13,683 nt of DNA from Deltaproteobacteria bacterium. GTDB taxonomy: Bacteria; Desulfobacterota; Desulfobacteria; Desulfobacterales; Desulfosalsimonadaceae. Each line of letters opens with the position of its first letter. Position 1 is the first letter of the stretch. The DNA is taken from positions 1 through 13,683 of the forward strand of contig JAJRPH010000161.1 of NCBI GenBank assembly GCA_024280875.1, given 5' to 3'. The translations under genes and the position numbers were made by a program. A model generated the notes under the pieces. That model had not been told where the DNA came from. It saw nothing but the letters and a program-made list of their open reading frames with translations, and made no database searches. Of the stretch, positions 1-6,722 are shown in pieces.

Positions 1-507
1 CTCAAGATCACCGATGGTCAGGATCATGTCATTTGAAAGATACGTAAATTGACCGTCAAACCCCATTTTAACCAGATCCTTAATCACACCGTCTTTAATG
101 TCCAAATTAAGCCTGAAGTTACCTTTATGGATACTCATGTAATCGGTGAGCGTCTCCCTGATCCGGTTTTCGACAAACAAAAATACATCCGCCGGCGCAT
201 CATAGGACACCATTTCATAGGCACTGGGCATTAAATTAAATTTTCGACCGTAGAAAAAATCGGCTTTTCCAAACACCGCTTTTCTGCCGATGCGAGTGGG
301 TTTTAAATAGATGTTGGTCATGCCGGCGACTTTTTCACCGGAATCGTTCCGGCCAAAATCGTTCCGACCGGAAGGGCTCCGACAAGAAGATTCTGAAAGC
401 CCAAGTTGATTGAGAATATAATCTACTCCCTCCACCAGATTCATAACAGGCGCTTTAGTTAAGAATTCCTGTTTGGCTGCATTTTTTATTTCGGCTTTAT
501 CCGCCAT
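1..507 (-). CDS. Unrecognised protein, 5' part only (runs off the window)
   Basis: The frame is open for 169 codons from an ATG at 507 to the window edge, so only the N-terminal part is visible. The start is set by a good Shine-Dalgarno (AGGAG, 6 nt before the ATG). The protein opens MADKAEIKNAAKQEF, which looks helical and polar, followed by a low-complexity stretch (about residues 40-58) rich in Gly, Arg, Asn, Asp and Ser that is encoded by a short 15-bp DNA repeat. A more globular part then begins near GMTNIYLKP and contains mixed hydrophobic/charged stretches such as YEMVSYDAPADVFLFVENRI. There is no signal peptide, membrane segment or cofactor motif, so it is probably cytoplasmic. I do not recognise the family. 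Codon usage and the RBS make it a convincing gene; its function is open. Confidence 0.8.
   Translation of the reverse strand, partial: MADKAEIKNAAKQEFLTKAPVMNLVEGVDYILNQLGLSESSCRSPSGRNDFGRNDSGEKVAGMTNIYLKPTRIGRKAVFGKADFFYGRKFNLMPSAYEMVSYDAPADVFLFVENRIRETLTDYMSIHKGNFRLNLDIKDGVIKDLVKMGFDGQFTYLSNDMILTIGDLE
343..372. repeat. Short in-frame tandem repeat, 15-bp period
   Basis: ATCGTTCCGGCC at 343-354 recurs as ATCGTTCCGACC at 358-369, exactly 15 bp later, with a weaker third copy just after it (GGGCTCCGACAA). The period is a multiple of three, so on the minus strand it encodes a repeated Gly-Arg-Asn-Asp in the unrecognised protein and keeps the frame. It is probably a small slippage-prone linker. 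Confidence 0.6.
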
Positions 508-593
508 GAATGTCTCCTGTTGAAACGGCCGGTTAATCAATTAGAAGCCAACAATAATCCTGCCTTTGCATGGAAGCTTCCGAAGGAAATATA

Positions 594-882
594 TCCATCA
601 AAACTTTATCAGCGTCTAAAAAAATAAGCATAAATATTAAATAGTTATAGTTATTAGTGTATTTTTAAAGTATTCAATACAGGCGTTAACATATTTTTCT
701 CAAGTTTTACAGTTTCTCTTTAAATCACCTTGATTCCTCCGTCGTCATCCAAATCAACTTCAATGAGACTGATTTTAAATTTGATTCGTTTGACCAGGCT
801 CCTGTCATCAGCTGAAAACGGGAATTTAATTTCCCGGATTTCCCCGCTTTTAAGCCGCTCATCTTTTATTAGTTTTGATGGA
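594..882. repeat. 12-bp inverted repeat pair
   Basis: TCCATCAAAACT at 594-605 is the exact reverse complement of AGTTTTGATGGA at 871-882. The arms are 265 bp apart and enclose the start-less frame at 720-896; the right arm lies at its upstream end. No target-site duplication is visible (left flank AAATATA, right flank AAACCAG), so a mobile element is not shown. The pair may be chance in AT-rich DNA or the scar of a rearrangement. Confidence 0.35.
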
Positions 883-896
883 AAACCAGATAATAT
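720..896 (-). pseudogene. Possible 3' remnant of a decayed gene (no start codon)
   Basis: On the minus strand the frame is open from just after a stop at 897-899 to a stop at 720-722, giving 58 residues. It has no ATG or GTG, and no usable TTG near its beginning. The predicted residues nonetheless look protein-like: an acidic/basic stretch, then FPFSADDRSLVKRIKF, then alternating hydrophobic positions ISLIEVDLDDDGG before KVI. Upstream of the frame the DNA is AT-rich and not coding-like, so this is more likely a truncated C-terminal end than a simple frameshift. I do not recognise the family. A chance open frame is the alternative. Confidence 0.35.
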
Positions 897-1062
897 TTAG
901 TATTATGGATAAAATTAAATCAACTGTGCTGGAAATCCTTGTTGGAATTTCTTTCTGACTCTGCGGTATCGGTCCTGCAAGCAATTTGAGAAAAAATTAG
1001 AATCAGAATGTGCAAGGTCATCTATGACGAAAGACAAAACCGAGATGGAGGGCACCACCATT

Positions 1063-1302
1063 ATGATTAACAGACAATCAATTAAAAGATGGAAAAAATA
1101 TTCGAACAGATCCGCCGCAATCCACATCTGCATCCTCGCGCTTGCCATGACCATTGCGCTTTTAATCCAGGATACAATGGGGGATTTTTACAGCTCCATG
1201 TTCGTTACTTCAGGCGTGTTCGGACTGGTGATGTATCTGGCCGGCATGATTTCCATTGTGTTGTACAAACCATTATTACCGGTGCCTGTTAAAACGGATT
1301 AA
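1063..1302 (+). CDS. Small two-helix membrane protein, unknown function
   Basis: This is a 79-residue protein with a basic N-terminus (MINRQSIKRWKKYSNR) and two clear hydrophobic segments, about residues 18-36 and 47-68, followed by a short polar tail. It is most likely an inner-membrane hairpin with both ends in the cytoplasm, given the Lys/Arg-rich N-terminus. I chose the ATG at 1063 because GGAGGG lies about 10 nt upstream; in-frame ATGs at 1024 and 1045 would add 13 or 6 residues, and the former also has an AAGG upstream. It stands alone, convergent with the por operon. I recognise no family or catalytic residues. It resembles the many short, poorly characterised two-helix membrane proteins of bacteria. 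Confidence 0.65.
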   Translation: MINRQSIKRWKKYSNRSAAIHICILALAMTIALLIQDTMGDFYSSMFVTSGVFGLVMYLAGMISIVLYKPLLPVPVKTD

Positions 1303-1346
1303 AGCGCTGCGCCAATATGGAAATTAGAAAGAAACAGTGTCAAACC

Positions 1347-1363
1347 TTGAATTGAGAATTCAA
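1347..1363. terminator. Small AT-rich hairpin between convergent genes
   Basis: TTGAATT-GAG-AATTCAA is a perfect 7-bp inverted repeat with a 3-nt loop, lying between the ends of the small membrane protein and porB. It is AT-rich and lacks a T-run directly after either arm, so it would be a weak terminator at best. Confidence 0.25.
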
Positions 1364-1399
1364 TATACTCTACTGAATAAAAGATAAATTTATTTTCAC

Positions 1400-2350
1400 T
1401 CAGTTCACTTCAGCCGACAAAAGCTCAACTGATGCCGCCTGCCTGGCAAGCCAGTTCCAGTTGCGTTCCACTTCTTTCTGGATTGCGTCCAAAACATTGC
1501 TGTACTCCGGCTTGCTCAGATGTTTGAATCTTCCCTGAAGAAACATCCATTCAGTGACCGGCACCTCTTTTTTGGGCGTATAATTAATTTTATACTCACC
1601 GTCAATCACTTCATAAAGGGGCCAGTATTTTGACTCAACCCCCAGCCGTGCCACTTCGACCGCCATGTCCGGCGCGATCTTCCAGCCGGGAATACACGGG
1701 GTCAGCAGGTTGATAAATGCCGGGCCGTCAAGTTCGATGGCTTTTTTTAGCTTTTCAGACAGATCCACCGGATCATGAATGCTGGCCTGGGCCACATATC
1801 CAATATTATGAGCCACCATGATATGCGTAAGATCTTTACGGTTGCCCTGTCGTCCGTAACTTTGTTCGCCCGCAGGGGTAGTGGTGGTGGCAGCGCCCAT
1901 GGGGGTTGCGCTGCTTCGCTGGACACCTGTATTCATATAAGCTCCGTTGTCATAACAGATATAAACCAGGTCATGGCCTCTTTCCATGGCACCGGAAAGG
2001 GATTGAAGGCCGATATCATAGGTGCCGCCGTCGCCGCCAATGGCGATAAACTTATACGGTTTGGTTATTTTACCGCGTTTTTTAAGCGCACGGTACATGG
2101 TCTCCACACCGCTCATGGAAGCGCCCACGTTTTCAAACGCTGTATGAATCCATGGAATTTTCCACGCTGAATACGGAAAAATAGAGGATGCCACCTCCAG
2201 ACAGCAGGTGGCATTGCCTGCCACAATTTCATAACCGTCGGTCACCCGTGTAAGCATTTTGGTAAATATGGGTACCGGACACCCTGCGCACATGCGATGC
2301 CCGCCTGCAAAAGCGCCCTCTTTTTTTGCCATTTCCTGTAAGCTGGGCAT
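1400..2350 (-). CDS. porB: Pyruvate/2-oxoacid:ferredoxin oxidoreductase, beta (TPP-binding) subunit
   Basis: This 316-residue subunit carries thiamine diphosphate and a proximal [4Fe-4S] cluster in the enzyme that decarboxylates a 2-oxoacid to acyl-CoA, CO2 and reduced ferredoxin. Visible hallmarks are C21-x2-C24, C49 and C219 as probable cluster ligands, the TPP/Mg motif beginning G105-G-D-G-G and ending near N135, and N140-T-G-x-Q-R. Length fits the separate-subunit PorB type. The start is fixed by GGGGAGG 6 nt upstream, which lies inside the end of porA; only 2 nt separate the porA stop from this ATG, pointing to translational coupling. It is the last gene of the operon. Pyruvate is the likeliest substrate by resemblance, but a 2-ketoisovalerate-type (VorA/B) or other branched-chain 2-oxoacid enzyme cannot be excluded by reading alone. 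Confidence 0.93.
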   Translation of the reverse strand: MPSLQEMAKKEGAFAGGHRMCAGCPVPIFTKMLTRVTDGYEIVAGNATCCLEVASSIFPYSAWKIPWIHTAFENVGASMSGVETMYRALKKRGKITKPYKFIAIGGDGGTYDIGLQSLSGAMERGHDLVYICYDNGAYMNTGVQRSSATPMGAATTTTPAGEQSYGRQGNRKDLTHIMVAHNIGYVAQASIHDPVDLSEKLKKAIELDGPAFINLLTPCIPGWKIAPDMAVEVARLGVESKYWPLYEVIDGEYKINYTPKKEVPVTEWMFLQGRFKHLSKPEYSNVLDAIQKEVERNWNWLARQAASVELLSAEVN

Positions 2351-2352
2351 AA

Positions 2353-3534
2353 TTAACCTCCCCTGACCTTCAAATAATCAAACATCTTTTCCACCTTGCC
2401 GGTTTCAAGATATGTTTTGTTTTCATCAAAAATATCATGGATATCAGACATGAACAGCTCCCGGCCGCCCAGGCCAAATATCCGGTTATAAACCATCGGT
2501 TTTTCCGGAGCGTCAAACAGCGAGGTCCGTATTTCGACAAACAGCGGGCCATAGGCCCCCATGCTTTCCGAACGATCCAGAACCGTGACGATTTTGACAT
2601 TTGCCAATGCGGCCGCTATTTCTTCGTACGGAAACGGCCGGAATGACCGAATTTTCAAAAGCCCGACCTTGTCACCTGCTTCCCTGCGCTCATCAATCAC
2701 CTCTTTGATTTCCCCGCAAACTGAGTTGATGGCAATGATTACTCTTTCGGCGTCGTCTAAACGATAAGACTCAAACAGCTCGTATTTTCGTCCGAAAACG
2801 GCTGCGAATTCCTCGCTGACTGTTTTAATCGCATCTTTTGCATTTTTCATGGCCATATGCTGGGCCCGTTTATGCTCTATGTAATAATCCTGAAGGTCCA
2901 GCGCCCCCCAAGTTGCCGGGTGCTCCGTATCAAGGACCGGATATGTGGTTTCAAATTCCCCGATAAACGCCTTAACCTTGTCATCATCTTCCAGCTGCAT
3001 GGTCTGAACGCAGTGGGAAATGATAAACCCGTCCATGCAGACCATTACGGGCAACCGGACATCCATATTTTCGGCGATCTTAGGGGCCATAATCAGGTTG
3101 TCATAGGCTTCCTGATTATTTTCGGCATACAGCTGAATCCAGCCTGCGTCCCTTGCGCCCATGGAGTCGCTGTGATCCGCGTGAATATTAATCGGCGCAG
3201 ACAAGGCGCGGTTGATCAGGCTCATGACTATGGGCTGACGCATGCTGGCGGCAATATAGAGCATTTCCCACATCAGGGCCATGCCTGCGGAGCTCGTGGC
3301 GGTCATCACCCGGCCGCCGGCCGCAGCCGCGCCGATACACGCGCTCATTGCACTGTGCTCGCTTTCCACGGTAATCATTTCAGTCTCTACTTTTCCGTCC
3401 GAGACAAACTGGGAAAAATCCTCTATGACCTGGGTGGATGGCGTTATCGGAAACGCGGGGACCACGTCCGGATTGATCTGACGCATGCATTCGCTCATTG
3501 CCCCGGCACCCGTTATTGCTAATATTTTACTCAT
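2353..3534 (-). CDS. porA: Pyruvate/2-oxoacid:ferredoxin oxidoreductase, alpha subunit
   Basis: The protein has 393 residues. In this family alpha supplies the pyrimidine-binding half of the TPP site and the CoA-binding region. Near the N-terminus it has FPITPST (residues 28-34, the usual YPITPST with Phe) and VESEHSA, whose Glu59 is the probable TPP-activating glutamate. Next comes the conserved SSAGMALMWE stretch, and later HSDSMGARDAGW. The C-terminal third contains the RSFRPFPYEEI and DRSESMGAYGPL regions typical of PorA. I chose the ATG at 3534 rather than an upstream in-frame ATG at 3555, because GGAG sits 6 nt before it and the family start (MSKILAITG) matches; the longer version would also overlap porD. 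It lies 17 nt after porD and 2 nt before porB. Confidence 0.93.
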   Translation of the reverse strand: MSKILAITGAGAMSECMRQINPDVVPAFPITPSTQVIEDFSQFVSDGKVETEMITVESEHSAMSACIGAAAAGGRVMTATSSAGMALMWEMLYIAASMRQPIVMSLINRALSAPINIHADHSDSMGARDAGWIQLYAENNQEAYDNLIMAPKIAENMDVRLPVMVCMDGFIISHCVQTMQLEDDDKVKAFIGEFETTYPVLDTEHPATWGALDLQDYYIEHKRAQHMAMKNAKDAIKTVSEEFAAVFGRKYELFESYRLDDAERVIIAINSVCGEIKEVIDERREAGDKVGLLKIRSFRPFPYEEIAAALANVKIVTVLDRSESMGAYGPLFVEIRTSLFDAPEKPMVYNRIFGLGGRELFMSDIHDIFDENKTYLETGKVEKMFDYLKVRGG

Positions 3535-3551
3535 GGTTGTCTCCGATTGTT

Positions 3552-3890
3552 TCAATGTTCTTCTTTTATATAATCAATCGCTATCTTCTTGCCTTTTTTA
3601 TTAACCGGACACTCTTTTGCGCAAAGCCCGCAGCCCTTGCAGTGATAATAATTGATGCTTTCAATCTCTTTTCTGGGCGACCCTTTTTTTGTTTTGCCGT
3701 CTTTTAAAATAAAGGCGTCTTCGGGGCAGAATATCCAGCAGTTTAAGCAATTGATGCAGTTTTCTTCCATCCATACCGGCCGGGAAGTCCGCCAGGTGCC
3801 GGTTTCATAATCCGCAGAATTGCCGCCGTCAGCCACGACACCACCAATGGGCAGCTCCTGCCAATCTTTTAATCGGTATTTATCTTTCAT
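3552..3890 (-). CDS. porD: Pyruvate/2-oxoacid:ferredoxin oxidoreductase, delta (2x[4Fe-4S] ferredoxin-like) subunit
   Basis: The protein has 112 residues. The N-terminal ~40 residues include the family-typical ETGTWRTSRPV. Two bacterial-ferredoxin cluster motifs follow: C45-x2-C48-x2-C51-x3-C55-P and C84-x2-C87-x2-C90-x3-C94-P. Each should bind a [4Fe-4S] cluster, and together they relay electrons from the PorB cluster to soluble ferredoxin. Its ATG overlaps the porG stop in an ATGA arrangement, so translation is probably coupled. The size and double motif match PorD/VorD subunits of four-subunit enzymes. Confidence 0.93.
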   Translation of the reverse strand: MKDKYRLKDWQELPIGGVVADGGNSADYETGTWRTSRPVWMEENCINCLNCWIFCPEDAFILKDGKTKKGSPRKEIESINYYHCKGCGLCAKECPVNKKGKKIAIDYIKEEH

Positions 3891-4462
3891 ATCTCATCCC
3901 CTGATTCGTATCCCAGCCGCATGGCCTCAAGATTTTTTAGGACCAGCTCGGGTCCAAGCATTTTTGCAAACACATGTTCTGCTTCTTTAACAAGCTGATC
4001 AATGGAGATAATATGGCCGGCGGCTTTAGCAAATGCCCCCATCATAGCGGAATTGGGAATCTCCTTTTTAAAAAGCTCTGTTGAAATTCGGTTTGCCGGA
4101 ATGGTGAATACTTTCTGGGTATCGGCTTTTAAAAGCGCTTTGATTTCTGTGGCCGGCCGCCGGGTATTGACTATATAACGGGTTTCCGGTTTCACGCCGG
4201 AAATAATCGTGCCGCTGCCGATCAGCGTGGGATCCACCACAATCACGACATCCGGATTCTGAACCGGTGTGTGTATACGGATTTCATGATCTGAAAACCG
4301 GTTAAACGCCCTCAGCGGCGCACCGCGTCTTTCAGGGCCGTATTCCGGAAACGCGACCACGAATTTTCCGCCTCCCTGCACGGCTTCACCCAGGGATTTT
4401 GCACCGGTCACCGTTCCCTGACCACCGCGGCCATGCCATCGGACTTCATAAAACTTTGACAT
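3887..4462 (-). CDS. porG: Pyruvate/2-oxoacid:ferredoxin oxidoreductase, gamma subunit
   Basis: The 191-residue product begins MSKFYEVRWHGRGGQG; the HGRGGQG motif (residues 10-16) is the gamma-subunit signature, and FPEYGPERRGAP follows, also diagnostic. Gamma is a structural and CoA-site subunit of the cytoplasmic oxidoreductase. GGAGG lies 5 nt before the ATG at 4462 and only 2 nt before a tandem ATG at 4465, so MSK is the better start. A longer frame reaching 4567 would add an unlike-family N-terminus and ignore this RBS. It is the first gene of the operon porG-porD-porA-porB; its stop overlaps the porD start by 4 nt. The leader contains a hairpin discussed separately. Confidence 0.93.
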   Translation of the reverse strand: MSKFYEVRWHGRGGQGTVTGAKSLGEAVQGGGKFVVAFPEYGPERRGAPLRAFNRFSDHEIRIHTPVQNPDVVIVVDPTLIGSGTIISGVKPETRYIVNTRRPATEIKALLKADTQKVFTIPANRISTELFKKEIPNSAMMGAFAKAAGHIISIDQLVKEAEHVFAKMLGPELVLKNLEAMRLGYESGDEI

Positions 4463-4885
4463 CATTTCCTCCCATAAACATAATATCAACGCCCGACAGA
4501 CAACCCTGCCGGGGATTTTTTTACATAGCCCGAATAAATATAATAATTTACCGCAAGAATCAATCATTTATTTAAGCCACTGAAAGTACAGCATTACTGT
4601 TCAGGCTTGCCAGGCACACAGCAGGCGTGATGTTCATTAATGTTTTGAAAATCAGTTATTGGGGAAAAATATTTTAGGCGAGCCGGGATATATAAATATC
4701 AAAGTTGACATAGAGGGCATAAAGCACTCCCCTACATGGGAGTTAAGACATTTTCCGCAGGTGCGAGGTTTGTCCCCATCCTGCGTCCACTGTTTTATCT
4801 GCTTTTGGATAAAATCGTGTTTTTTGAAAATTTATTGGTGCTATGAAATGCACCCTACAATGGTGAGGAGTTTGTGATCTGTGCC
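4463..4885. other. Intergenic stretch: por operon leader and downstream region of the FG-GAP gene
   Basis: It holds the upstream region of porG and the downstream region of the secreted FG-GAP protein, both on the minus strand. I see no credible gene. Small inverted repeats are present: CCCGACAG/CTGCCGGG (4492-4513), ACTCCC/GGGAGT (4726-4743), CGCAGG/CCTGCG (4756-4785) and GGTGC/GCACC (4837-4854). The last is the nearest candidate terminator for the upstream gene but has no T-run. The part at 4530-4580 is AT-rich, as expected near the por promoter, but no clear -35/-10 pair could be fixed. Confidence 0.55.
4492..4522 (+). terminator. Intrinsic-terminator-like hairpin on the plus strand, inside the por leader
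   Basis: CCCGACAG (4492-4499), a 6-nt loop, CTGCCGGG (4506-4513), then GA and seven T. The stem is 8 bp with one mismatch that can be a G-U pair in RNA. In plus orientation this is a textbook rho-independent terminator, yet no plus-strand gene lies upstream. In the por transcript (minus strand) it is instead a 5' leader hairpin preceded by a run of A, about 30 nt before the porG start. It may stop antisense transcription into the region or act as a leader structure. Confidence 0.55.
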
Positions 4886-6622
4886 CTATTCTATTCTTTG
4901 CAAGGCAAAACCCCGGGCGTCTTTGACCAGCACAAAAATCACGTCCCGGTTTTTCCCGGGCATGAAGGAAAAATCCAGAATATCTTTTGAAAGTTTTTCA
5001 GATTCCCATGTCTGACGGATATACTGACCTGTCCATTTGACCGCAACCAGACTATCCCTGGCCTTTTGATCCGAAATGATATTCTTCAGTCGTTTGATAT
5101 TCCAATCAGCCTCACGCTGTTTGTTAATAGTGAAGATTTGATTGTCATAATTTTGTTTCAAAAGAAATCGCCGGGGCGCAGAATGTTCTGTAAATGTTTT
5201 TTTATTATCAAATCCGCCAATAAATTCTATATTTTCAAGCTTAATCGGATAGGAAACGATGTTGAAACCGCCGTAGCTCGTATCCGATACAGCCACCACT
5301 TTCGCCGTGGCACTGTTATAGACGGTTATAAGATTGGATGGTTCAAGGATCATGAGATTGTCCGGAAATTCAGGAATAAAACTAAATTGATAGACGGAAT
5401 AAATCCCCGCTGCCGGCGGATATACCTCGGTGGATATATCGCCGCTTTCCTTCAGGCGTATTTCAAAAATTTCTCCGGTATAAGATTCATATTCCCCTTT
5501 TTTCTGACCGAGCAATACCGGATTGCCCCCACTGCCAGGAATCACCCGCAGGTAATAGGGCAAATTTCCGGCCAAAAGCGCAAGGCGATTTTCCTTAACA
5601 CTCAAAATCATGGAGCTTATCTTCGTGGTCCGGGCATCGAGCTCAATTTCCTGTCGGCCCATGGTCACAATCAACTCGTCAAGCCCATCTCCGGTCAGGT
5701 CCATGGTATGCAGGTTCAGGTCGATCAGCCCCTCTGTTTTGAATTCATACGCATATGCCGGTTCCAACTCATCTGCGCGGCAATGGAATATCTGAATTTT
5801 GTTATTGTTAAGTAATGCGAATTCCAGCTCTTGGGTATCGTCTATCTGGCAGATGACCAATCGGTGAAATTTTTCCGGAAGCCGCAGGAGCTGGCGGGTG
5901 GACTCCGGGTCGACTTCTTGAAATTTTTTTGCTTCTTTGTTCTGAACCTGGGAATCCTGATTTCCCTTTGGCCGGAACTTGCTTACTTGAAAATCCGCAT
6001 CGATTAACTGAACAGAGGAAAACATTGTCGCCCCGGAATACAGAGACTGCAGTTTTGTCGTCAGGCCGTTGTCTGAGCCTTCCAGACGCAGGAAAACACC
6101 ATATTTATCGTCTGGCGCCCTGAACTTGGGCGAATCAAGTTCCACCACCTCATAATTTTTCCTGATGAATTCCTGGAGCAGTTTCTGGTATGGCTCAAAT
6201 CCATCTTTGGTTTCAATATTGGAGTAAAGATAGATAGTTGGGGAGACGGGAACGACGATCGGGTCTCCCTTTCCCGGTTTTTTTTCGCCCCATGCCGCGA
6301 TCTGTCGGGCAACATATGTATGATTGACCAGACTCTCTATTTGCAAAACGCCGATTACCGGAAGCAGATAAACAGGCATTTCGGCCTGTTGTTCCAATAC
6401 CAGCACTTCCTGTCCTTTTACCAAAGAAAGATCATTTTGGGGAAACACGAATCGATTCTTATTTTTTGCCGAAATATTTGCCAGCACCTGGTATTGATCC
6501 GGAAAGGATTGATGTAAATAATTCATAAGCAGCTGGTAATCGGGACCATCCGAAAAAGCCGGGGGGGCCGCTGCAACAAAGCAAAAGAACACAAAAATTC
6601 CAATAAGCCTTTTTTTCAACAT
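4886..6622 (-). CDS. Secreted protein with FG-GAP-like motif and possible FlgT-like N-terminal domain
   Basis: The protein has 578 residues from the ATG at 6622, which is chosen because it places a classic signal peptide at the N-terminus (MLKKRLIGIFVFFCFVAAAPPAFS, cleavage expected after AFS). An upstream in-frame start at 6652 would add ten polar residues in front. There is no lipobox cysteine, so it should be periplasmic or exported. Around residues 306-316 the sequence DLTGDGLDELIV matches the calcium-binding loop of FG-GAP/VCBS beta-propeller repeats; neighbouring segments (LVICQIDDTQELEFALL, LEPSNLITVYNS) look like degenerate blades. The early region (LSLVKGQEVLVLEQ, then VIGVLQIESLVNHTYVARQIA) recalls the SH3-like C-terminal domain of FlgT, but that is a weak impression. 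Its start lies 36 nt beyond the barrel gene's terminator, so it probably has its own promoter or lives on read-through. Exact role unknown. Confidence 0.75.
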   Translation of the reverse strand: MLKKRLIGIFVFFCFVAAAPPAFSDGPDYQLLMNYLHQSFPDQYQVLANISAKNKNRFVFPQNDLSLVKGQEVLVLEQQAEMPVYLLPVIGVLQIESLVNHTYVARQIAAWGEKKPGKGDPIVVPVSPTIYLYSNIETKDGFEPYQKLLQEFIRKNYEVVELDSPKFRAPDDKYGVFLRLEGSDNGLTTKLQSLYSGATMFSSVQLIDADFQVSKFRPKGNQDSQVQNKEAKKFQEVDPESTRQLLRLPEKFHRLVICQIDDTQELEFALLNNNKIQIFHCRADELEPAYAYEFKTEGLIDLNLHTMDLTGDGLDELIVTMGRQEIELDARTTKISSMILSVKENRLALLAGNLPYYLRVIPGSGGNPVLLGQKKGEYESYTGEIFEIRLKESGDISTEVYPPAAGIYSVYQFSFIPEFPDNLMILEPSNLITVYNSATAKVVAVSDTSYGGFNIVSYPIKLENIEFIGGFDNKKTFTEHSAPRRFLLKQNYDNQIFTINKQREADWNIKRLKNIISDQKARDSLVAVKWTGQYIRQTWESEKLSKDILDFSFMPGKNRDVIFVLVKDARGFALQRIE

Positions 6623-6657
6623 GTTTGTCCGTCCTGTATGTTGCATTAACATGAAGT

Positions 6658-6694
6658 TACGAAAAAAGGCCGGTTATTCCGGCCTTTTTTCGTA
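6658..6694 (-). terminator. Strong bidirectional rho-independent terminator
   Basis: A perfect 16-bp inverted repeat encloses the loop TTATT (6674-6678): arms 6658-6673 and 6679-6694, with a GGCCGG/CCGGCC core and a run of six A on one side and six T on the other. It begins 28 nt after the stop of the barrel-protein gene and is the obvious terminator for that minus-strand transcript. It works in either direction by symmetry. Confidence 0.9.
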
Positions 6695-6722
6695 CATCAA
6701 AAAAGATCAACATGATTTCAGG

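Larger units (their letters stand above)
508..1062. other. Gene-poor, AT-rich intergenic stretch
   Basis: This stretch separates the minus-strand partial gene (start at 507) from the small plus-strand membrane protein. It should hold promoters for both, but I could not place a convincing -35/-10 pair. Visible items are a perfect 10-bp palindrome GGAAGCTTCC at 572-581 in the leader of the partial gene, a 12-bp inverted repeat (594-605 and 871-882), and a start-less coding-like frame on the minus strand (720-896). The rest is AT-rich and unremarkable. Confidence 0.6.

Noticed and set aside
915..1154. Minus-strand open frame of 79 codons overlapping the small membrane protein
   Set aside because: Its N-terminal half is the antisense of the better-supported membrane protein gene, it has no convincing ribosome site, and the rest lacks protein-like features.
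2857..3522. Plus-strand open frame of 221 codons opposite porA
   Set aside because: Antisense shadow of porA; no ribosome site or recognisable domain.
4837..4854. GGTGC/GCACC hairpin as the terminator of the FG-GAP protein gene
   Set aside because: The stem is only 5 bp and no run of T follows on the minus strand, so it does not qualify as an intrinsic terminator.
4659..4877. Plus-strand open frame of 72 codons in the gap upstream of porG
   Set aside because: It starts with TTG without a Shine-Dalgarno and its composition (many Cys, Trp, Phe, His) is not protein-like. On the reverse strand a Cys-x2-Cys...His...Cys pattern is seen, but it has no start and appears to be chance.
5066..5815. 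Plus-strand open frame of 249 codons opposite the FG-GAP protein gene
   Set aside because: Antisense of a gene with a clear signal peptide and motif; the antisense product has no recognisable features.
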